Shown: positions 48,444-56,957 of the stretch, piece by piece
Position numbering within the stretch: position 1 is the stretch's first letter
Layout: each line of letters opens with the position of its first letter
Virus record (IMG/VR): IMGVR_UViG_3300043446_004155
Location: 18,625-82,624 of that record
Length of the DNA stretch: 64,000 nt
Reading direction: 5' to 3' (one strand)
Origin: a virus
Notes under the pieces: generated by a model
Database searches by the model: none
What the model was told of the DNA's origin: nothing
What the model saw: the letters and a program-made list of their open reading frames with translations, nothing else
Program-made: the position numbers and the translations under genes

Positions 48444-49157
48444 TCAGTCGGCGGAGTCAAGTTCCGGTAGAAACTCTCCGTGATATTCGGGTGCTTGTGC
48501 TTCCATCCGCTTGGTAGAGAAGAGACGGTTTTTTCGGATTGCATACTGTTGTTCAACTTTGACTCCTTGGGGGAGGTGTTCACCGTTTTGGTAAGCGTCA
48601 CGGATGGCATCAAGATTGGGGAGGGTTTCGAGTTTTGTTTTGGGTTCAGTTCGTTCTGAGAGAACTTCTCCTGACATTGAACGTACCACGATTCTCTTGG
48701 TTGTGGTGACTTCCTGCTGGATGCAGTATTTAGATCTTTCGTCAGTGTGCCAAAACTCCGGATCCGATGTGATCTCGACCGTGAGCTCCTTCTTTTTGGA
48801 GAGGACAAACTCATAGTTTCTGCCTTGGATTCGATTTGAGTCAAGCGGCAGTGCCCGCCGCAACCAGCTTAGTAGATTTTTCAATTGGTTAAGCTGGCTC
48901 TCATGATGGCGCTTGGCCTGGCTAATGAGGTCGCCTTCCTTCTTGATGCGCTCTAGGGCGTCCTCGTGGGAAGCCATTGCGTAATAGATGCGATCAATCT
49001 TTTCAGATCGCATGAGTGCACAAGCTTCCAGCTCAGCCTTTGCCAATTCTTGGGACTCAGGAGTGAGGAGAGGAAGAGAGCGTTCCAGGGCACCATAGTG
49101 CTCGTAAAGCTTGATGATGTTGAGATCTTCAAGTTTAGTTTGAGTGATCTTGGACAT
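48444..49157 (-). CDS. Gp157-like phage protein
   Basis: Starts MSKITQTKLEDLNIIKLYEH; the in-frame extension upstream overlaps a small membrane gene. A long coiled helix (HEDALERIKKEGDLISQAKR, then HESQLNQLKNLLSWLRRAL) followed by a beta segment (RNYEFVLSKKKELTVEITSD) matches the siphovirus Gp157 family, which has been linked to phage resistance and often sits in recombination or SSB operons. Confidence 0.7.
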   Translation of the reverse strand: MSKITQTKLEDLNIIKLYEHYGALERSLPLLTPESQELAKAELEACALMRSEKIDRIYYAMASHEDALERIKKEGDLISQAKRHHESQLNQLKNLLSWLRRALPLDSNRIQGRNYEFVLSKKKELTVEITSDPEFWHTDERSKYCIQQEVTTTKRIVVRSMSGEVLSERTEPKTKLETLPNLDAIRDAYQNGEHLPQGVKVEQQYAIRKNRLFSTKRMEAQAPEYHGEFLPELDSAD

Positions 49158-49159
49158 GA

Positions 49160-49279
49160 TCAAATGGTGTTGAATTGGGATTGAAGTTTGTTGAGCACAT
49201 AGGTCAGCAGCATTCCTGCCGCTGCCCAAAGTAAATCTTTAACAACAGGAATAACAATGCCAAGGATGGATTCAAACAT
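49160..49279 (-). CDS. 39-aa membrane mini-protein
   Basis: MFESILGIVIPVVKDLLWAA is followed by AGMLLTYVLNKLQSQFNTI: one long or two short hydrophobic helices with amphipathic ends. It is the first gene after leader element A and ends 2 nt before the Gp157-like start, so operon position supports it. Holin-like or membrane-modulating; unproven. Confidence 0.55.
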   Translation of the reverse strand: MFESILGIVIPVVKDLLWAAAGMLLTYVLNKLQSQFNTI

Positions 49280-49300
49280 GATGAAATGAAATGAGTTGGA

Positions 49301-49328
49301 TGGTCAGTTTAAAGTCATGACCAGGACC
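49301..49328 (-). promoter_or_regulatory. Conserved leader hairpin, copy A
   Basis: Stem arms TGGTCA/TGACCA enclose the loop GTTTAAAGTCA (plus-strand reading) next to GGACC. The gene starts 21 nt further on, with a G-free leader and no Shine-Dalgarno. It shares loop and flank with copies B-E but has different, still complementary, stem arms. Confidence 0.75.
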
Positions 49329-49333
49329 ATGAA

Positions 49334-49717
49334 TCAATCGTTGGCAATACCGTTAAGACCAGCTTTGGTAATGGTTACCAAGTTACTGATGTAATCAGTA
49401 AGTGCATCAACCTTTGCACTAAGTGATTGGACTTCTGCCATTAGCTCTTCCCTGGTGGGAGTGATACCAAAGATCTCAACCGTTGCTTCTTTCAAAGCCT
49501 CCGGATTGTTGCTCTTTTGGTAACGCCGACAGTCATCATTGGTTGTGTACACAGCTTCCTGGTACAGATCCAAGATTGTTTTGAAGTCTGCATTACCAAC
49601 ACCTTCTTCTGCCATGATGTTGCAGGTGTCTAAGTACAGCTTGGCAGAAGCACGAATGTTCTTATTAAAGAACTCACTGTACTGTTCAGACGTTAAACCG
49701 TAAGTGTCAATCGACAT
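49334..49717 (-). CDS. Hypothetical helical protein (127 aa)
   Basis: MSIDTYGLTSEQYSEFFNKN: this ATG overlaps the upstream gene's last codons by 11 nt, a natural coupling; the longer frame inside that gene is a shadow. Helical and acidic with a Leu-rich C-terminal heptad segment (LMAEVQSLSAKVDALTDYIS). No family recognised. Confidence 0.6.
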   Translation of the reverse strand: MSIDTYGLTSEQYSEFFNKNIRASAKLYLDTCNIMAEEGVGNADFKTILDLYQEAVYTTNDDCRRYQKSNNPEALKEATVEIFGITPTREELMAEVQSLSAKVDALTDYISNLVTITKAGLNGIAND

Positions 49718-49898
49718 GAGAGTCAAGAGCATTGTGTAATGCGTCAAGCATAAAGGCTTTTTGACCTTCTTCACCAAGGGATGTCCAGTACTCCATCTCT
49801 GGATCTGTTTCATCCCAGGTGACGGTGATAGTCATGGTGCCATCCGGCTCATCAAGGCATTCAATCTTGAGCTTTTCGATCCAGTTCAGATTCGACAT
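49707..49898 (-). CDS. Hypothetical protein (63 aa)
   Basis: MSNLNWIEKLKIECLDEPDG then TMTITVTWDETDPEMEYWTS: a small beta-alpha protein, acidic. The beta-strand-then-helix layout resembles the product at 52674 (TRITVTFNAVF…). An in-frame ATG five codons earlier is possible. It overlaps its neighbours on both sides. Confidence 0.55.
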   Translation of the reverse strand: MSNLNWIEKLKIECLDEPDGTMTITVTWDETDPEMEYWTSLGEEGQKAFMLDALHNALDSHVD

Positions 49899-50091
49899 GG
49901 CTAATGAGGACATTGATTGCGTAGTCTTCGTGGTGCATCTTAAGGTCAGCGGCTAGCTTGACAAGCTCCCAGTGGGTGTCTTCAGGGATTTCAAGGTCAT
50001 AACATTTGTCGCCAGGGATTGATGAAATGCGTGGTTGCATGGCTAGTTGACGTGCGTATTCAAGGATGTCATCAAAGATTAAATCACTCAT
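49861..50091 (-). CDS. Hypothetical protein (76 aa)
   Basis: MSDLIFDDILEYARQLAMQP then a compact domain with DTHWELVKLAADLKMHHEDY. Acidic and helical. ATGA overlap with the upstream 313-aa gene and a 38-nt overlap with the next gene indicate a coupled operon. Function unknown. Confidence 0.6.
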   Translation of the reverse strand: MSDLIFDDILEYARQLAMQPRISSIPGDKCYDLEIPEDTHWELVKLAADLKMHHEDYAINVLISHVESELDRKAQD

Positions 50092-51029
50092 TTCTTAATT
50101 GCAGACTTGAGTTGTGGTAATGAGGTGCCAGGAAATGGAGCATAACCAGCCTCCATCATATTGAAGAACAGATCCCAGGCATCGTTCTGTGTGAACACCT
50201 CCTTAGGTTTGTAGGTACGCCAATGGCTAAGCGGAGCCTGCGCACCAGATTTGGTGTGAAGCAAAACAAAGCGTCCATCACTGGTGTGATCCACAGGCGG
50301 TGCATACCACCAAGCCACACACTTATCAGGTGTGCCACTGGGGCTGGCATTCCTTACTTCCGTGCGTTTGCATAGAAGCTCCCTGTACTTGTTGAACCAA
50401 GTCAGGTGGATGCACCAGGGCTTGAATCCCTGGATCTCTTCTTTGAAAGTAGCAAGGTTACCGAGCTGACGTTGAAAGGACCCACACGAGCATGTAGGTT
50501 CGCCAAAGATGGGCCGTTGTTCAGAACTTTCATCCAGTTCAGAGTCCATATCAAGCGGCCGATCCGCAAGCCGCATTCCGTCTGGCGCAACCAAATGGCC
50601 CAGGTCGGTCTGATCAGACTGAAGAAGGGTCGTGACTTTAGCTGGGTCTGACAGATGAATGAATTTGTCAGCCCAATGCGCCTGAAGCTTGGCATTGGAA
50701 CTCAGGTGTCCGAGTGCGTGCGTGTAGTTCCAGCCCTTAAACAGTATATAAGCATTGTGATGCCATACACTAGGGCCACGATAGTTGGGGCCAAGATACG
50801 AAAAGAAATCCTTAATACGGTTAGTGTAATGCTGGAATGCCTTGCAAATTAATTCCCGGTTGTAAGTCTGCTGACTACCATCATGACGCACCACAAGGCA
50901 ATCATCACCTCGCAGATAGATCCCAGCAATGCCGGTGTCATCAAAATCCTGGTAGGCACGGCGGATGTTCGTGCGTGTGTAGATACACGCCTGCGCCGCA
51001 TTGAGTTCCGTCTGGAGTGGAGTGGACAT
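50088..51029 (-). CDS. SWIM-like zinc-finger protein (313 aa)
   Basis: The middle contains CSCGSFQRQLGNLATFKEEI then QGFKPWCIHLTWF (about residues 184-216): a C-x-C-x(n)-C-x-H SWIM pattern that binds zinc and contacts DNA or protein. The N-terminus is a helical and beta mix (IRRAYQDFDDTGIAGIYLRG). The ATG is preceded by an unusually long G-free leader of about 35 nt with CTCAACCC repeats. Role unknown. Confidence 0.6.
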   Translation of the reverse strand: MSTPLQTELNAAQACIYTRTNIRRAYQDFDDTGIAGIYLRGDDCLVVRHDGSQQTYNRELICKAFQHYTNRIKDFFSYLGPNYRGPSVWHHNAYILFKGWNYTHALGHLSSNAKLQAHWADKFIHLSDPAKVTTLLQSDQTDLGHLVAPDGMRLADRPLDMDSELDESSEQRPIFGEPTCSCGSFQRQLGNLATFKEEIQGFKPWCIHLTWFNKYRELLCKRTEVRNASPSGTPDKCVAWWYAPPVDHTSDGRFVLLHTKSGAQAPLSHWRTYKPKEVFTQNDAWDLFFNMMEAGYAPFPGTSLPQLKSAIKK

Positions 51030-51059
51030 TGGGTTGAGTTGGGTTGAGTGAATGAGGAG

Positions 51060-51269
51060 TTAGACGTGCCAGAAGGAGTCGTCCTCCTGGTTCCTCTCCT
51101 TGAGCGTAGCATCATGCTTGGCCTTTTGGTAGGCGGCTTTCCCCATTCGATAGGTTCCATAAAGAACGGCTGCCCAGCAAACGGGGTTACCAAGGATAGC
51201 TGCAATTGAACCAGCGACAACTGCTGTTGCGCCTGCGGTTTTGAGAGCGGACTTTTCTTCAGGTTTCAT
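51060..51269 (-). CDS. Small membrane protein (69 aa)
   Basis: MKPEEKSALKTAGATAVVAG leads into a hydrophobic hairpin (SIAAILGNPVCWAAVLYG) and a charged C-terminus. One or two short membrane helices. Located between SWIM-like and unknown genes; possible membrane modulator. Confidence 0.55.
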   Translation of the reverse strand: MKPEEKSALKTAGATAVVAGSIAAILGNPVCWAAVLYGTYRMGKAAYQKAKHDATLKERNQEDDSFWHV

Positions 51270-51349
51270 TGTGTGATTGTTAACACAAACGGAAAGTTTG
51301 AATGTGTTTTAAATAGATGAGTAGAATTAGTGTAACAATTTAATACACA

Positions 51350-51607
51350 ATGGACGAAATCAAGTACGTACCGTTAACCAAATTCCAGATTGAACCAACG
51401 CTTGATGATAAGTTTTGGTTAGAAAAAATCAAACGGTCAATTCAGGATTGTGATTCGGTAAGTGCCTTGAAAGAAATGGCGACCTTGCTTGCGCAGATCG
51501 CCACGAATCGTCAAGGTGTTATTCGTGGGTTGGTCCAAGACATGTTCATCTTCAACAATGTTTCAGTTGAACCTGACGGTTTGGCCAACCCAGAAATCAA
51601 ACCTTAA
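51350..51607 (+). CDS. Hypothetical protein, isolated rightward gene
   Basis: 85 residues: MDEIKYVPLTKFQIEPTLDD, then a helical section (DSVSALKEMATLLAQIATNR) and a hydrophobic end. It is one of few rightward genes in the leftward right arm and overlaps the convergent gene by 4 nt. Codon pattern and ordered helices suggest it is real. Function unknown. Confidence 0.6.
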   Translation: MDEIKYVPLTKFQIEPTLDDKFWLEKIKRSIQDCDSVSALKEMATLLAQIATNRQGVIRGLVQDMFIFNNVSVEPDGLANPEIKP

Positions 51608-52620
51608 AGACCCTCGTCCTCACCAGTCATGGGGTCACGAGCAGGCAGTGCCTTGACTTCAAGTGCATCCGTGGTACGGGACACAGGAAGAATCTCAACA
51701 CCTTGCTTGATGCCATAGGCACCACCCAGCTTCTCAGCATCCTGCTTGGCATGCTGATTGATGTAATCGTTGAACATCTCCTGGAACTTCCAGGTTGATT
51801 CACGATCTTCATCGGGAATCGAGAGACGGCTCAGTGATTCAATCGCTGCATCCTGATTGCTGTAATCAGGAATCTCAAAGGATTCAATGGCGCAGATCTC
51901 TACGTTGTTTGCACCACGCATGTCATTGACAAGCACCGGGCAGAACACCGTAGTGGCATAAAACTTCTCATTGAAGCTCAGCGGAATCTCAGAGTCCAGT
52001 GCTTTTGACAGACACTTGGACATCTCCTTTTCATACATCCGAATCTTCTCAGATGCATCAGTGCCATTGAGACCCTTCAGCGTGAGCACCATGGGGATGT
52101 CATGGGCACGCTTGTTGTCCTGGGTAACGATATAGATCAGATACTTTGTACGCACACTGTACTTACGCTTGTACATCTCGCCCTTGCTGTTGGCAAGGTC
52201 GGCTGCAATCTTATCGGCTTCCCAAAGTTCTTTGACTTCAGGTGAATCAAATGTGCCAACCACCTGTCGCATTCCAGTGGTTTCTTCCACCATCAAAGGT
52301 GAACGCAGCAGAACCTGAACACGTGGCTCAGTAAAGTTCAGTCCTTCCTCGATGGAAGTATTAGGCGCCATGCCAAAGGTTTGTTTGTAGTCCCAGATGA
52401 CAGAGCCCTTGACAAAATCCGATTCAGTGGCTGTCCACTTGCAGTTGTCCAGATCAGATTTACGAACAAACCAACCGCGTGTTTTTGATTTGTTGAGGGG
52501 TTGAATGGTGACAAGGTTTTGGTAGCCAGATACAAATTCCTTGGATTGAAACATCCGGAAGGAATCAAGTCCTCGGGTTGCAAGCGCAGTGGTTTTCTTG
52601 GTGGTCATGGAAGAGGTCAT
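51604..52620 (-). CDS. Hypothetical protein, cyanobacterial/cyanophage type (338 aa)
   Basis: I start at the ATG giving MTSSMTTKKTTALATRGLDS; the 18 codons upstream in frame coincide with leader element B and are therefore untranslated. The body has GWFVRKSDLDNCKWTATESD and KYLIYIVTQDNKRAH with alternating beta strands, then an acidic C-terminus. It follows the SSB gene group and may bind DNA, from context only. Confidence 0.55.
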   Translation of the reverse strand: MTSSMTTKKTTALATRGLDSFRMFQSKEFVSGYQNLVTIQPLNKSKTRGWFVRKSDLDNCKWTATESDFVKGSVIWDYKQTFGMAPNTSIEEGLNFTEPRVQVLLRSPLMVEETTGMRQVVGTFDSPEVKELWEADKIAADLANSKGEMYKRKYSVRTKYLIYIVTQDNKRAHDIPMVLTLKGLNGTDASEKIRMYEKEMSKCLSKALDSEIPLSFNEKFYATTVFCPVLVNDMRGANNVEICAIESFEIPDYSNQDAAIESLSRLSIPDEDRESTWKFQEMFNDYINQHAKQDAEKLGGAYGIKQGVEILPVSRTTDALEVKALPARDPMTGEDEGL

Positions 52621-52640
52621 TGTTAGTTCGTAGTCAGGAG

Positions 52641-52668
52641 TGGACAGTTTTACGTCATGTCCAGGACG
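52641..52668 (-). promoter_or_regulatory. Conserved leader hairpin, copy B
   Basis: Stem arms TGGACA/TGTCCA around loop GTTTTACGTCA, flank GGACG. The proposed start is 20 nt away. Its presence inside the annotated-looking N-terminal extension of the downstream gene decides that gene's start. Confidence 0.75.
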
Positions 52669-52673
52669 TGCCA

Positions 52674-52922
52674 TCAGGTTAGTTGGTCTTGCTGCAAAGG
52701 CAAAGCAGTGACTAGATTTTCTTTACATTCAAAGTAATCTTTAGCAGCTTGGGCCATAGCGCCATAGATGTTGTCATCATGATGGCCGCAGCCACGCATG
52801 AAGTCCACCATTTGCCGCACTAATTCGTCCGTAAAAACCGCATTGAAAGTTACGGTGATACGGGTGGTTCCATCAATGTGCTGCAGAACAAACTGATCGT
52901 TGGTTGTTTGCACCTCAGTCAT
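52674..52922 (-). CDS. Hypothetical protein (82 aa)
   Basis: MTEVQTTNDQFVLQHIDGTT then TRITVTFNAVFTDELVRQMV: a strand-helix protein similar in layout to the product at 49707. GCGHHDDNIYG may bind a metal. Its ATG shares a base with the SSB gene's stop, so translation is coupled. Confidence 0.55.
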   Translation of the reverse strand: MTEVQTTNDQFVLQHIDGTTRITVTFNAVFTDELVRQMVDFMRGCGHHDDNIYGAMAQAAKDYFECKENLVTALPLQQDQLT

Positions 52923-53737
52923 CAGAAGGGAGCCTCTTCAAGATCGGGTGCATTGCCGTAGTGTCCTGGCAGGTCTGGCAGTCCACCACCGGAAGCAACG
53001 TTCCAGGGGTCTTGGTTGTCTTCAGCAGTGCGGCCACCCCAGAGCGGTGCCACGTTGTCAGAACTGGCAACCACAGTTTGAGATCGGATGGTTTGTGATG
53101 CTGTATCACCGGATGCTTTTGGAGCAAGGGTCATGGATACCAGCTGGATCTTGGTGGCGTAGCGCCGCTGGTTGCTTTCTTTGTCTTGCCACGCATCAGT
53201 CACCAATCTGCCATTGATAGTCAGGCCAGTTCCTTTGCGCGTGAAGTCAACAAGCAGTTGAGCATTATTCAGTTTGTCGTTGTGTGAATTGATGGCATAG
53301 AAATTGAAGAGGTCAGCTTGATTCCGGCCAGTGTTCACAGACAGCGTCTGATTGCAAATCATCAGACCATCTGCCGTTGTCTTGAAGGCACGGGCATCGT
53401 CCTGCTGGATGTCCTTGACACAACGTCCACTAAGGATAACTGTATTTAAGATGGGGAATGCTTCTGTGACAGGAGCAATGACACCACCGTGAAGTGAATA
53501 GGTGCGTGACTCCAGATCAAAACGCAGCTTGGCGCCATGGATGTAGATCAATGCACCTTTTGGTGTACGTGCAAAACGCTCAGAGTTTTTGCCATAAACA
53601 TTGAGTTCGATTGGAGTTGCAGCTTTGTTACCTACTGGAGGCAACAAAACATTACAGCGCAGTGCAGTTGAAGTAGCCGAGGTATAAACCTCACGCGGTT
53701 CTTCAGTGGTCTGCGCACAAACAAAAGCTTGGTTCAT
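52922..53737 (-). CDS. Single-stranded DNA-binding protein with two OB-like parts
   Basis: 271 residues. The second half (ILNTVILSGRCVKDIQQDDA, LSVNTGRNQADLFNFYAINS, TGLTINGRLVTDAWQDKESN, RRYATKIQLVSMTL) is an SSB OB-fold; the first half (TSATSTALRCNVLLPPVGNK) looks like another. The disordered tail ends DLEEAPF, close to the bacterial SSB acidic tip that recruits replication proteins. Leader element C precedes the start. It coats ssDNA for the neighbouring polymerase and primase. Confidence 0.75.
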   Translation of the reverse strand: MNQAFVCAQTTEEPREVYTSATSTALRCNVLLPPVGNKAATPIELNVYGKNSERFARTPKGALIYIHGAKLRFDLESRTYSLHGGVIAPVTEAFPILNTVILSGRCVKDIQQDDARAFKTTADGLMICNQTLSVNTGRNQADLFNFYAINSHNDKLNNAQLLVDFTRKGTGLTINGRLVTDAWQDKESNQRRYATKIQLVSMTLAPKASGDTASQTIRSQTVVASSDNVAPLWGGRTAEDNQDPWNVASGGGLPDLPGHYGNAPDLEEAPF

Positions 53738-53759
53738 GATGTTCCAAAGGGTTGTGTGA

Positions 53760-53789
53760 GAGGCAGTTTAACGTCTTACCTCAAGGACG
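53760..53789 (-). promoter_or_regulatory. Conserved leader hairpin, copy C
   Basis: Stem arms GAGGCA/TACCTC (one G.T pair) around loop GTTTAACGTCT, flank AGGACG, 22 nt before the SSB start. It overlaps the end of the zinc-ribbon gene. Confidence 0.7.
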
Positions 53790-54027
53790 AGACCACAACT
53801 TCACCATTTGAATCTATGGGTCGACCTTCTCGATCCCAACATTGATGACAATCAGGACACTGATAATGATGACAGCGGTCAGTGCCGAGATACTCCACGC
53901 CAAATACACGACTAAAGAACTTCGAATCGGGTGAATAATAACCCTTATCAATTGACTCTTGTGGGATATAAGAAATTACCCAGTTTGCATTACAGCTGGG
54001 ACAGTTCTCTAGCTTGGTGATGTCCAT
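53776..54027 (-). CDS. Zinc-ribbon protein (83 aa)
   Basis: CPSC near residue 9 and CPDC near residue 58 frame a small beta domain, a zinc-ribbon layout; HHYQCPDCHQCWDREGRP adds a further Cys. It starts 4 nt after the polymerase gene's stop. Possible transcription or replication cofactor; no family named. Confidence 0.6.
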   Translation of the reverse strand: MDITKLENCPSCNANWVISYIPQESIDKGYYSPDSKFFSRVFGVEYLGTDRCHHYQCPDCHQCWDREGRPIDSNGEVVVSSLR

Positions 54028-54031
54028 GGTG

Positions 54032-55858
54032 TTAGTGCGTTTCTGCCCATGACGAGCCTACGCGAGAGTCGCCTTCTATAAGACAACGGAACTTAAAGAA
54101 TTCCTGAGCTTGCGGGAAAGCAAGCATGGCTTGTTCTCGGATTGCTTCAGTGTGTTGAGGCTTGCATGCAATCTGAACTTCATCATGCACCATCAACAGT
54201 TGTTGCCAGTCATTGTCATACTCCAAACCAAGATTGTTCTTGATGTTGTTTTGGATGTTGATGACAACTTGCTTCATCAAGATTGCACCAGCTGATTGCA
54301 ACAACACATTCAATCCTTTAAATGCAGAACGGCAATACAACTGACGGCGATCCAAACCAATGAGGTAACCACGTAGACCAATTGTTTTATCAATCTCCAA
54401 CTTCAATGCTTTCAATGCTGGTACACCACGCATGAAACCATCGATAGCATCACGGCCAAGCATGCGGAGTTCATCTTCATCTTTCAAGTTGGGATCAATG
54501 ATTGAACCAGCCTTGACAGATCCACATCCATAGAGCATGCCGTAGAGCAAACGCTTGCTGATGTCCCTGGTCTCTACACCAAATTGTTTTTGGTTGTAGG
54601 TATGGATGTCAATGGATTCATCAGTTACCAGACGAGCGTATTCTCCGTCATCCCAGATTGCCAAGTATCCAGCAAGGCAACGTAACTCAAGTGCTTTAGC
54701 GTCAATACCAATGAGATCCCACCCGTCAGGAGGAGTGAACAAACTTCGACACTCCTTTCCATAGGGGGAGTAACCTGCTGGGACCTGACCCATATTTGGA
54801 TTGCGGTGTGAACAGCGCCCAGTAATGCAACCGTTAGTAATAACGTCGCCGTGGATACGACCAGTGTCATTGTTGTACAGCTTGATCCAAGAGTTGTTGC
54901 CACTAGCAATTTGACCAAGACGCTTTTTGACCAACATGTATTCAGTCAGAGGTTTGGCTTCTGGATAAGGCAGTTGTTCTAGTACCTCATCATTAACAAT
55001 TGGATTTCCTTTCTCAGTAAACTTCTCTGGTTTCCATCCGTACTTGCTGCCAAGTCGATCAACAATCTGCTCACGAGATCCTGGATTGAACTCTTCGTAG
55101 CTGACTTTGGTGAAAGGTTGTCCTTTGACATAACCACGTTTAACGTTGTTGACCTTTGGTACAAACACCTGTTCGTGTTTGATAGGTGGAAAAATTTGTT
55201 TTAGCTGTGCCTCAAGTTCTGTTTCTTTTGCTCGCAGCACATCCACCAAATCAAGAGCAGCATCCAAATCGAAAGGAACACCTGATCGAATTTGTTTGTT
55301 AATCGCCAAAGCAAAGTCGTGCTCCAAGAGTAGGGATGATTCCGGGTAGTTTTGCGTGGCGATGAGCTGCCAAAGATTGAAGGTAACTGCCACGTCTTGG
55401 ACGCAGTAGTCAAGCATCTCTTGGCTGTACTCCGTAAAGTCTTTGAAGTCGATCTTATGGGTGGCCAAGCGCCATCCCCAAGCCTTAAGTGATGCGGATC
55501 CACATAGGTTCTTTGGAACCTGCGGATATTGTTCCGTGTCAAGTTCATAGAGTACCTCCTTGGGCCAGATCAAACGAGTGCAGATGAGTGTGTCAATAAT
55601 GCGTGCGTTGATTTCTACATCAGGAAATAGTTTCTTTAAGACTGGGATGTCATAAAAACAAATGTTGTGGCCAATAAGAACATCAGCACGACTGAGATGC
55701 TCAAGAGCAGAGTCGATGCTGCCAGGATCAAAAGACAAAAAGTTCCCACTGTGGATGTCATAGAGGACAATGCAGTGAACTTTGGAAGCTTTGTCATAAA
55801 GTCCATCCGTCTCAATGTCAAAGACGTACCAAGTTTCACTTTCTGAACTGGGCTTCAT
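54032..55858 (-). CDS. Family A DNA polymerase, T7-like
   Basis: About 608 residues. The 3'-5' exonuclease comes first: FDIETDG (D14, E16), then GHNICFYDIPVL and a YCVQDV late motif. The polymerase follows: motif A as DLIGIDAKALELRCLA, motif B RLLYGMLYGCG, motif C MVHDEVQ. This is the layout of T7 gp5 and cyanophage polymerases. I chose the ATG giving MKPSSESETWYVFDIETDG; a start 13 codons earlier is also possible and lies in the same overlap with the upstream gene. Confidence 0.9.
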   Translation of the reverse strand: MKPSSESETWYVFDIETDGLYDKASKVHCIVLYDIHSGNFLSFDPGSIDSALEHLSRADVLIGHNICFYDIPVLKKLFPDVEINARIIDTLICTRLIWPKEVLYELDTEQYPQVPKNLCGSASLKAWGWRLATHKIDFKDFTEYSQEMLDYCVQDVAVTFNLWQLIATQNYPESSLLLEHDFALAINKQIRSGVPFDLDAALDLVDVLRAKETELEAQLKQIFPPIKHEQVFVPKVNNVKRGYVKGQPFTKVSYEEFNPGSREQIVDRLGSKYGWKPEKFTEKGNPIVNDEVLEQLPYPEAKPLTEYMLVKKRLGQIASGNNSWIKLYNNDTGRIHGDVITNGCITGRCSHRNPNMGQVPAGYSPYGKECRSLFTPPDGWDLIGIDAKALELRCLAGYLAIWDDGEYARLVTDESIDIHTYNQKQFGVETRDISKRLLYGMLYGCGSVKAGSIIDPNLKDEDELRMLGRDAIDGFMRGVPALKALKLEIDKTIGLRGYLIGLDRRQLYCRSAFKGLNVLLQSAGAILMKQVVINIQNNIKNNLGLEYDNDWQQLLMVHDEVQIACKPQHTEAIREQAMLAFPQAQEFFKFRCLIEGDSRVGSSWAETH

Positions 55859-56069
55859 CTCGAACCTGGAGTTCTTCACTGGCAAGGCTGGTGTCATTTT
55901 TGTTAATCCACGTCAAGATCTGTTGTGCCCCAGCGCGATATGGATGGGAAAAGATCTTGCTCAGAGCTACTTCTGAATCTAGCGGAATTAACTGAAAAGA
56001 ATTAGAGGAGGCACAGGCGGTAATAGCAAATGGCATGCCGTCCTTCCATGTAGCAATGACGTAAGACAT
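55836..56069 (-). CDS. Hypothetical protein (77 aa)
   Basis: MSYVIATWKDGMPFAITACA then SSNSFQLIPLDSEVALSKIF: strand-rich start, helical end with INKNDTSLASEELQVRDEAQ. It overlaps the polymerase start. A hairpin with T-rich tail precedes it. Function unknown; possibly a polymerase accessory. Confidence 0.55.
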   Translation of the reverse strand: MSYVIATWKDGMPFAITACASSNSFQLIPLDSEVALSKIFSHPYRAGAQQILTWINKNDTSLASEELQVRDEAQFRK

Positions 56070-56078
56070 AAGAAATGA

Positions 56079-56105
56079 AAGACCGGACAGATGATATCCG
56101 ATCTT
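56079..56105 (-). terminator. Hairpin with T-rich tail
   Basis: On the minus strand AAGATCGGA and TCCGGTCTT pair over 9 bp (one G.T) and are followed by TCATTTC. It sits after the GP88-like gene and before the 77-aa gene, a weak terminator or attenuator ahead of the polymerase unit. Confidence 0.45.
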
Positions 56106-56124
56106 CCATTCGTGGCAAGTGCCT

Positions 56125-56895
56125 TCAAGTTATCTTCTGGTTTGATTTGCCGTATCCAACAAATCCCCCCTCCTTCTTACGTTGAGATATGGCTTGGCTT
56201 GCTTCGCTGCCAGCCTTCTGGGAACCATGGACCAACAGTGCAAAGTGCTTGTCGCCCAAGCAATGGCTGTCGTCATGGTCAATCTCAAGGCCAAGCTCTG
56301 CGGCCTGTTCTTCTGTGTACACAACGTGAGAAACCCGTTGGTACACATCGGGATACTTGTCAAGCAAGTAGTCAAGCGTACCACCGTGCGATGCCGTGAG
56401 ATAAAAGTTGGATGGGATCATGTCCCGCAGGTTGTACCACATCCCAAGGGACTTGGTGTAGGCATAGAACTTTTGTTCGGGTCTGCCTTGAGCAACCATC
56501 ATCCAAGCCTTCATGTAGTTCTCAGTCCAGAAATCACCAGATTCATGGATACGAATCAGTTTCTTGGGTGGGTGCATCAACAGTGAAAGGTCAATCAGAT
56601 CACGCAACAGCATGGCCTGGTTCCCATTCATGTGAATGGTTTCACGCAGCAAATCCCAGTTGTGCCAGCGTGCTTCTCGTACGTTAGGCCGTACCTCTGA
56701 CATAGCAGCAAAGCAACGAAAGTCCCGTTCTGCTGTGACGCCTGTGTACTGAGGCAGATCAGTGATGGCACCAGTGGTGCGATCAGCAAAGGTCTTGCAC
56801 ACACCGGCGTGTGGGCAGGAATAGCCAGCGGGCAGGCTAAAGATCAAGCGGTTGCTGAGCTTGCCATTGCCCTTGGAAAACTTGAGTAGTTTCAT
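56125..56895 (-). CDS. GP88-like cysteine protein
   Basis: 256 residues. SLPAGYSCPHAGVCKTFADR then FRCFAAMSEVRPNVREARWH, and LIRIHESGDFWTENYMKAWM with FYAYTKSLGMW match the phage GP88 domain family (named after mycobacteriophage gene 88-type proteins). The Cys cluster suggests metal binding; function unknown. Leader element D precedes the start. Confidence 0.75.
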   Translation of the reverse strand: MKLLKFSKGNGKLSNRLIFSLPAGYSCPHAGVCKTFADRTTGAITDLPQYTGVTAERDFRCFAAMSEVRPNVREARWHNWDLLRETIHMNGNQAMLLRDLIDLSLLMHPPKKLIRIHESGDFWTENYMKAWMMVAQGRPEQKFYAYTKSLGMWYNLRDMIPSNFYLTASHGGTLDYLLDKYPDVYQRVSHVVYTEEQAAELGLEIDHDDSHCLGDKHFALLVHGSQKAGSEASQAISQRKKEGGFVGYGKSNQKIT

Positions 56896-56915
56896 GGTTG
56901 AGTTGAGTTGTGGGG

Positions 56916-56943
56916 TAAGCAGTTTAACGTCATGCTTAGGACG
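56916..56943 (-). promoter_or_regulatory. Conserved leader hairpin, copy D
   Basis: Stem arms TAAGCA/TGCTTA around loop GTTTAACGTCA, flank GGACG. The 20 nt between stem and ATG read CCCCACAACTCAACTCAACC on the coding strand: G-free, no Shine-Dalgarno. Confidence 0.8.
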
Positions 56944-56957
56944 AAATTTAATTGTTA

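Noticed and set aside
50849-51220. 123-codon frame overlapping two leftward genes
   Set aside because: Arg/Thr/Ser-rich shadow; the 69-aa membrane protein and the SWIM-like gene are better supported.
52621-52674. 18-codon N-terminal extension of the gene at 51604
   Set aside because: It coincides base for base with a copy of the conserved leader hairpin, so it is probably untranslated.
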